Origin: Streptomyces sp. NBC_00572
GTDB lineage: Bacteria > Actinomycetota > Actinomycetes > Streptomycetales > Streptomycetaceae
Length of the DNA: 64,000 bases
Reading direction: 5' to 3'
Assembly (NCBI RefSeq): GCF_026341815.1
Contig: NZ_JAPENX010000001.1
Coordinates: 5,394,001 to 5,458,000 of the forward strand
Shown here one piece after another: positions 59,001 through 64,000 of this stretch (position 1 is the first letter of the stretch; each line of letters opens with the position of its first letter). The translations under genes and the position numbers were made by a program. The notes beneath the pieces were generated by a model. It was given only the letters and a program-made list of their open reading frames with translations, made no database searches and had not been told where the DNA came from.

Positions 59001-62000
59001 CGCTCACCGGACGCAGGACCAGCTCCTCGACCTCGGCGACCACCGCGTGGGACTCGTCGAGCAGGGTCAGCGACACCGCGTCCGGCCCGGTGTCGCCGAT
59101 CAGGACGCGGGCGGTGCGGGCGCCGGGCTGGTGGACGGTCACGCCGCGCCAGGAGAAGGGCAGCAGACGGCGGTTGCCGCCGTCCAGCGCGGTCATGACG
59201 ATCGGGTGCAGGGCCGCGTCGAGCAGCGCCGGATGCAGCCCGTAGGAGCCGGCGTCGGTGACGGACGTCGGCAGGGCGACCTCGGCGACCAGGTCCGCGC
59301 CGTGTCGCGACGCGGCGCGCAGGCCACGGAAGATCGGGCCGTAGGCGTAGCCCGCGGCGGCCAGGTCGTCGTAGCAGCCGTCGACGGTCAGTGGCTCGCC
59401 CTCGGCGGCGGGCAGGCCCGGGGCGGTCGCGGGGCCTCCGTCGTGCGGCGCGAGGGTGCCGGTGGCGTGCAGGGTCCACGGCTCGGTGGTGCCGTCCGGC
59501 GTCTCGGTGCGGGCGTGGACGGTCACCGTGCGCTGTCCGTCGTCGTCGGGCGCGGCCACGACGACCTGTACCTCGGTGCGGCCCTCCTCGGGGATCACCA
59601 GCGGCGCGAGCAGGGTGAGTTCGGCGACCCGCGGCGCACCGGTCTGCGAGCCCGCCCGTGCGACGAGTTCGAGGAAAGCGGTGCCGGGCAGCAGGACCGA
59701 GCCCAGAACGGCGTGGTCGGCGAGCCAGGAGTGGGTACGGCGGCCGAGCCGGGCGCTCAGTACGGCCTGCCCGGATTCGGCGAGTTCGACGGCGGGGCCC
59801 AGCAACGGGTGACCGGCCGGTCCTTCGGTGCCCTGCGCGGTCAGCCAGTACCGCTCCCGCTGGAAGGCGTACGTGGGCAGGCCGGGGGTCGGCCCCGGGC
59901 CGAACACGGCCCGCCAGTCCGGGCTCCGGCCCCGGACGTGCACGGTGCCGAGCGCGGAGGTCAGGGTGCGGCGTTCGGACCGGCCGCGGCGCAGCACCGG
60001 GAGGAACGCCGACGCGTCGTCGTCCAGACAGTCCTGGCCCAGGGCCGACAGCACACCGTCCGGGCCGAGTTCGAGGAAGGTCCGCATCCCGAGGTCGTGG
60101 AGTGCGGCGAGACCGTCGGACATCCGCACTTCCCGGCGCACCTGCCGGACCCAGTAGTCGGCGGTGACGTCGACGGTCCCGCCGGTGACGGTGGACACCA
60201 TGGGGACGCGCGGCTCCGCGTACCGGATTCCCGCGGTGACGGCGGCGAACGCGTCGAGCATCCCGTCCATGCGGTGGGAGTGGAAGGCGTGACTGACGGT
60301 GAGCCGGCGCGTCTTGCGGCCGGCGCCGGCGAACACGGCGGCGACCTCTTCGACGGCCTCCACGTCACCGGAGACGACGACGGCCGTGGGGCCGTTGACG
60401 GCGGCGATGCTCACTTCGTGCTCGCGGCCCTCCACCGCGGCGCGGACCTCGTCCTGCGACGCCTGGACGGCCGTCATCGCACCGCCGGACGGCAGGGCCT
60501 GCATCAGCCGACCGCGCGCGGCGACCAGGGCACAGGCGTCGGGCAGGGTGAGGATCCCGGCGACGTGGGCAGCGGCGAACTCACCGATGGAGTGGCCGAG
60601 TACGGCGTCCGGCGCCAGGCCCCGGTGCTCAAGGAGCCGGAACAGGGCGACCTGGAGGGCGAAGAGCGCGCACTGGGTGTTCTCGGTCCGGTCGAGGGCC
60701 TCGGCCTCGTGGAACATCACCTCGCGGATCGGCGGTGTGCCGGGCACGGAGGTGCGGCAGGCGTCGAGTTCGGCGCACACCGCGTCGAGGGCGTCGGCGA
60801 AGACCGGCTCGCTCTCGTACAACTCGCGTCCCATGCCGACGCGTTGGCTGCCCTGCCCGGTGAAGAGGTAGGCGAGACCGTCGTCGGGACGTGCCGAGCC
60901 GAGCGCCAGCGCGGAGTGCGGTTCACCGCGACCGAGAGCGGCCAGCGCCGCGACGGCCTCGGCGTGGTCCTCGGCGGTGACGGCCGCGCGGTGGTCGAGG
61001 GCGGTACGGGTGGTGGCCAGGGCGCGGCCGAGGTCACGGACGGACCCCTCGTCGAGGGTGTCCAGGGCGTCGACGAGTGCGGTGGCCTGGGCGCGCAACG
61101 CCGGCTCGGTACGGCCGGACAGCACCCACAGAGGCGCGGAGCCGTCCTCTCCGGAGCCGGTTCCGGACGCGACCGGCTCGGCTGTCGGTGCTTCGGCGAG
61201 GATGACGTGGGCGTTGGTGCCGCTGATGCCGAACGACGACACTCCGGCCCGTCGGGTCCTGTCTTCGGTGGAGGGCCAGGGGCGTGCCTCGGTGAGTACT
61301 TCGACGCCGCCGGACTCCCAGTCGACGAGTTCGCTGGGCTTGCTCACGTTGAGGGAGGCGGGTACTTCGCCATGGCGCAGTGCCATGACCATCTTGATGA
61401 CGCCGCCGACTCCGGCGGCGGCTTGGGCGTGGCCGAGGTTGGACTTGAGCGATCCCAGCATCAGGGGGCGGCCGTCGCGCTGGCTGCCGTAGGTGGCGAG
61501 GAGGGCTTGTGCCTCGATGGGGTCGCCGAGGACGGTGCCGGTGCCGTGGGCTTCGACGGCGTCGATGCCGGAGAACGATACTCCGGCGTCGGCCACGGCG
61601 GCGCGGATGACTCGTTCCTGTGCGGGTCCGCTGGGTGCGGTGAGTCCGTTGGAGGCGCCGTCCTGGTTGACGGCGGTACCGGCGACCACCGCAAGCACGT
61701 CGTGCCCGAGTCGTCGTGCGTCGGACAACCGCTCCACGACGAGGACGCCGACACCCTCGGCCCAGGCGGTGCCGTCCGCGTCGGCGGAGAAGGACTTGCA
61801 CCGGCCGTCGGCCGCGAGGCCTCGCTGGCGGGAGAACTCCACGAAGATGCCGGGTGTCGACATCACGGTCACACCACCCGCGAGGGCGAGCGAGCATTCC
61901 CCGGACCGCAGCGCACGTACGGCCAGGTGCAGTGCGACCAGGGACGACGAACAAGCGGTGTCGACCGTCAGCGCAGGGCCCTGTAAGCCCAGGGTGTACG

Positions 62001-64000
62001 CCACCCGGCCCGAGGCGACACTCGACGTGGTTCCCGTCAGCCCGAACCCGGCGGCGCCCGCACCCGCCTCACCCAGCCGCGGACCGTACTCCTGGGCCAT
62101 GACACCGGCGAACACCCCTGCCTGGGTGCCGCGCAGGGAGTCCGGGGCGATACCGGCCCGCTCCAGGGCCTCCCAGCAGGTTTCGAGGAAGGCGCGCTGC
62201 TGGGGGTCCATCGCCAAGGCCTCACGCGGCGAGATCCCGAACAGTTCGGCGTCGAACTCGGCGGCGTCTTCGAGGAAGCCGCCGTTACGCACATAGGTGG
62301 TGCCCACGTGGGCGGGGTCCGGGTGGTAGAGGCCGTCGAGGTCCCAGCCGCGGTCGGACGGGAAGCCCGAGATCACGTCGCGCTGCTCGGCGACGACCTG
62401 CCACAGCGCCTCGGGGGAGTCCACCCCGCCCGGGAAGCGGCACCCCATGCCGACGATCACGATCGGATCGTCGTCCTGTTCGGAGCGGGCCTCGGGGGCC
62501 GCCGCGTCGTGCTGGGCGTCGGCGAGCAGGGCGGCCAGCTCGGCGGGGCTGGGGTGGTCGTACACCACGGTGGTGGGGAGCTTGCGTCCGGTGGCGCTGA
62601 CGAGCCGGTTGCGCAGCGCGACGACCATGACCGAGTCGATGCCCAGTTCCTTGAAGGTCCGCCGTGGCTCGATCTCGGCGGCGGAGTCGTAGCCGAGGAC
62701 GGCGGCGGTGTGTGCCCGGACCAGCTCCAGGGCGGCGGGGCCGGTCAGCGGGCGGTTCGGCTCGGACTCGGGTCCGTCCGCGGCGTCCTCCGGGAGCGCC
62801 GGGTTCCGTGGTGCCGTCGCGGTGCCGGCCGACGGCAGGGTCCGGGCGGTGCCGGGCTGACCGGAGATCCAGTGGCGGCGCCGCTGGAAGGCGTAGGTCG
62901 GCAGCTCGGCGCGGGCGGTACGGGCGGTGCCGGCGGGCAGGACGGCGGACCAGTCCACCTCCGCGCCGTGGCAGAACGCCTCGCCGAACGCGAGCAGCAG
63001 TCGCTCCGGGCCGCCCTCGTCGCGGCGCAGTGTGCCCAGTGCGGCGACCGGCAGGTCCGCGGCCTCCGCGGTCTGCTGGACCGCGAGCGAGAGCACGGGG
63101 TGCGGGCTCATCTCGATGAACAGCTCGTGCCCCGCGTCGAGCAGGGCCCGTACGGCGGGCTCGAACCGCACGGGTTCCCGCAGGTTGCGGTACCAGTAGG
63201 CGACGTCGAGCTCGGCGCCGTCGAGCGCCGTGGCGGTCACGGTGGAGTGCAGCGGCACGCTGCCCGCGCGCGGCGCGATCCCGTCGAGCTCGGCCGGCAG
63301 GGTGTCGCGTACGGCGTCGACGTGCGGGCTGTGCGAGGCGTAGGCGACCGGGACGCGCCGGGTACGGACGTCCTCGCCGTACCGCGCGGCCAGTGCGTCG
63401 AGGGCGGCGCCGTCTCCGGCGACCACGGTCATGCCGGGGGAGTTGACGGCCGCCACACTCAACCCCGGGTATGCGGCGAGATCTTCACGCACCCGGTCGG
63501 CGGGCAGGGACACGGTGAGCATGCCGCCGCCGCGGCCTGCCAGCGTGCCGAGGGCGGCGCTTCGTACGGCGATCAGCCGGGCCGCGTCGTCCAGGGTGAG
63601 GGCGCCGCTGACAGTGGCGGCGGCGATCTCGCCCTGTGAGTGACCGACGACCGCGGCCGGTTCGACACCCGCCGACCGCCACAGCGCGGCCAGTCCGACC
63701 ATCACGGCCCACAGGGCGGGTTGTACGACGTCGTCGCGTTCGAGGGCGGGCGCGCCCGGGCGTCCGCGCAGGACATCGGTGAGCGACCAGTCGCGGTACG
63801 GGCGCAGTGCGCGCTCGCAGTCCTCGATGACCCGGGCGAACACGGGAGCGCTGTCAAGGAGTTCGGCGGCCATTCCGGCCCACTGCGAACCCTGGCCGGG
63901 GAAGACGAACACCGCCTCGCGGACGGCCCGGAGGCTGCTGCCCTCGACCGCGGCCCGGGTGACCCGGGAGTCGGCGACCGCGTCCAGGGCGGTCAGCAGC
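56044..64000 (-). CDS. modular PKS, 5' end outside the window: AT-ACP / KS-AT-DH-ER-KR-ACP
   Basis: About 2650 C-terminal residues are visible and the frame is open to base 64000. The first visible domain is an AT with GHSQGE and YASH (methylmalonyl type; 63912 to about 62890), joined directly to an ACP (GIDSVM, near 62635) with no reductive domains, as in a loading or non-reducing module. The complete module has KS (62485-61200), AT with GHSIGE and HAFH (malonyl type, about 60870-59870), an intact DH (LADHAVLG near 59725; HPALLDAALH), ER (NADPH motif HAAAGGVGMAAVQLA near 57965), KR with LDD (B-type; near 57170) and ACP (GCDSLT near 56475). A Ser/Thr/Gly linker and a helical docking tail end the protein. 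It is 145 bp upstream of the PKS-NRPS gene on the same strand and should hand its chain to it. Confidence 0.94.
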   Translation of the reverse strand, partial: LLTALDAVADSRVTRAAVEGSSLRAVREAVFVFPGQGSQWAGMAAELLDSAPVFARVIEDCERALRPYRDWSLTDVLRGRPGAPALERDDVVQPALWAVMVGLAALWRSAGVEPAAVVGHSQGEIAAATVSGALTLDDAARLIAVRSAALGTLAGRGGGMLTVSLPADRVREDLAAYPGLSVAAVNSPGMTVVAGDGAALDALAARYGEDVRTRRVPVAYASHSPHVDAVRDTLPAELDGIAPRAGSVPLHSTVTATALDGAELDVAYWYRNLREPVRFEPAVRALLDAGHELFIEMSPHPVLSLAVQQTAEAADLPVAALGTLRRDEGGPERLLLAFGEAFCHGAEVDWSAVLPAGTARTARAELPTYAFQRRRHWISGQPGTARTLPSAGTATAPRNPALPEDAADGPESEPNRPLTGPAALELVRAHTAAVLGYDSAAEIEPRRTFKELGIDSVMVVALRNRLVSATGRKLPTTVVYDHPSPAELAALLADAQHDAAAPEARSEQDDDPIVIVGMGCRFPGGVDSPEALWQVVAEQRDVISGFPSDRGWDLDGLYHPDPAHVGTTYVRNGGFLEDAAEFDAELFGISPREALAMDPQQRAFLETCWEALERAGIAPDSLRGTQAGVFAGVMAQEYGPRLGEAGAGAAGFGLTGTTSSVASGRVAYTLGLQGPALTVDTACSSSLVALHLAVRALRSGECSLALAGGVTVMSTPGIFVEFSRQRGLAADGRCKSFSADADGTAWAEGVGVLVVERLSDARRLGHDVLAVVAGTAVNQDGASNGLTAPSGPAQERVIRAAVADAGVSFSGIDAVEAHGTGTVLGDPIEAQALLATYGSQRDGRPLMLGSLKSNLGHAQAAAGVGGVIKMVMALRHGEVPASLNVSKPSELVDWESGGVEVLTEARPWPSTEDRTRRAGVSSFGISGTNAHVILAEAPTAEPVASGTGSGEDGSAPLWVLSGRTEPALRAQATALVDALDTLDEGSVRDLGRALATTRTALDHRAAVTAEDHAEAVAALAALGRGEPHSALALGSARPDDGLAYLFTGQGSQRVGMGRELYESEPVFADALDAVCAELDACRTSVPGTPPIREVMFHEAEALDRTENTQCALFALQVALFRLLEHRGLAPDAVLGHSIGEFAAAHVAGILTLPDACALVAARGRLMQALPSGGAMTAVQASQDEVRAAVEGREHEVSIAAVNGPTAVVVSGDVEAVEEVAAVFAGAGRKTRRLTVSHAFHSHRMDGMLDAFAAVTAGIRYAEPRVPMVSTVTGGTVDVTADYWVRQVRREVRMSDGLAALHDLGMRTFLELGPDGVLSALGQDCLDDDASAFLPVLRRGRSERRTLTSALGTVHVRGRSPDWRAVFGPGPTPGLPTYAFQRERYWLTAQGTEGPAGHPLLGPAVELAESGQAVLSARLGRRTHSWLADHAVLGSVLLPGTAFLELVARAGSQTGAPRVAELTLLAPLVIPEEGRTEVQVVVAAPDDDGQRTVTVHARTETPDGTTEPWTLHATGTLAPHDGGPATAPGLPAAEGEPLTVDGCYDDLAAAGYAYGPIFRGLRAASRHGADLVAEVALPTSVTDAGSYGLHPALLDAALHPIVMTALDGGNRRLLPFSWRGVTVHQPGARTARVLIGDTGPDAVSLTLLDESHAVVAEVEELVLRPVSDDVAVPRSLHRLDWTPATADREPSPSAVALGTADLGVGPQYADLATLGQALTAGLPAPAVVFAPLADLADLGAPTDFVEGSAAGDRPVVHRALALLQAWLADDRLADSRLVLVTRAAVATAPDADVDPDAAAVWGLARSAQTENPGRVGLLDVESAADCRTALPLIGTEHQLAAREDALLVPVIGRATAGSTLVPPAGVTAWRLAVRDRGTLDHLALEPCPEVQAPLGDGEIRISVRAAGVNFRDVLNTLGLYPGDPGLLGLEGAGVVTEVGPGVSGLGVGDRVMGLFPGAFGPVAVTDHRRVAVLPADWTFAQAASAPIVFLTAYHALVDLAGLAAGERVLIHAAAGGVGMAAVQLARHLGAEVYGTAGPGKWDALRSLGLEGANLASSRTLDFETAFGAATEGRGMDVVLNSLAGEFVDASLRLLPHGGRFVEMGKTDLREPGVVAADHPGVDYRFFDLLQEPTERIAELLTDVLTLLSSGALTPLPHSTWDVRRAPEAFRHVSQARHIGKVVLTLPAVLDPAGTVLVTGATGALGGLVARHLVTEHGARRLLLVSRRGPDAPDAKELAAELAESGAEVTLAACDTADRDALARLLTGVRLTAVVHAAGVLDDGVITALSPDRLDTVLAPKATAARNLHELTADQDLAAFVLFSSVMGVVGGAGQGNYAAANAYLDALAQHRRAQHLPALSLAWGMWADTAGRPGAAGMAGALSEADRGRIARTGLAPIDRAEGLALLDAALRMDVAALVPAPFDRAALGALGAQLPSVLRNLAPAAPRPTQVATATTAPTTATLRDRLAALNPAERQELLLDLVRVQTAAVLGRSSASGIPADRSFKDMGCDSLTLVELRNRLQTSAGLRLPATFLFNYPTPLAVVAHLSTELAPTDSESADSTGSFGSTHSTGSTDSTAVPGLIELNGLEAALAELPDDTQDDIRDEIVQRLQALAARVPAQRTRTDSSDVTARVESASVDELLAFIDSEL

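Noticed and set aside
42618..64000. Identification as a thiolactomycin/thiotetronate or a pyochelin/yersiniabactin-type siderophore cluster
   Set aside because: The fully reducing malonyl module does not match the thiolactomycin chain, and there is no salicylate loading, no second Cy domain and no thiazoline reductase for a siderophore.

Overview
This 64 kb window is actinobacterial chromosomal DNA, almost certainly Streptomyces. It is GC-rich throughout with strong G/C third-position bias. It carries GTG starts, ATGA/GTGA start-stop overlaps, an AllR-type allantoin locus, several NarL-type two-component systems and modular PKS genes. No tRNA, rRNA, CRISPR array, insertion sequence or integrase is visible. 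The gene order aceB - allR - allantoinase - allantoicase resembles, from memory, the Streptomyces coelicolor allantoin neighbourhood.

Positions 1-31.7 kb look like ordinary chromosome. In order they hold a beta-family protein (cut by the window edge) and an unknown 596-aa protein, a secreted SGNH hydrolase, malate synthase, a MobA-like nucleotidyltransferase, a two-component system divergent from an ABC permease/ATPase pair, and an HxlR regulator divergent from a nitroreductase. The allantoin genes follow (allR; allantoinase and allantoicase). Allantoin breakdown yields glyoxylate, which malate synthase consumes, and near-matching inverted repeats lie upstream of both aceB and allantoinase. 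Next come an SDR, a RibD-like reductase, an EamA transporter, two small membrane proteins, a second two-component system, a P450, and a sugar or cyclitol uptake locus (Gfo/Idh dehydrogenase, GntR regulator, binding protein, permease, ATPase, ROK kinase, small membrane protein). A MarR regulator with three phased operators and an MFS exporter close this part.

Positions 32.0-39.1 kb form a compact peptide-export cassette: a 72-aa precursor with a double-glycine leader, an HlyD-like adaptor, a C39-peptidase ABC exporter and a second very large ABC protein of the NHLM type, then a secreted 184-aa protein. No peptide-modifying enzyme is present and the predicted core has no cysteine. This is the best candidate in the window for a little-described system.

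Positions 39.2-64 kb are the downstream end of a polyketide/nonribosomal peptide cluster: an acyl-CoA ligase, a flavin monooxygenase coupled to an unknown 143-aa protein, a 4426-aa PKS-NRPS (KS-AT-DH-KR-ACP, KS-AT-DH*-ACP, Cy-A-PCP-TE) and the 3' part of an upstream PKS (AT-ACP, then KS-AT-DH-ER-KR-ACP). The last PKS module has no ketoreductase and a dead DH. The adenylation pocket reads as cysteine, so the chain should end as an alpha-methyl-beta-keto acyl group joined to a thiazoline. A 1049-bp block covering an acyltransferase domain is present twice, base for base, inside the large gene.
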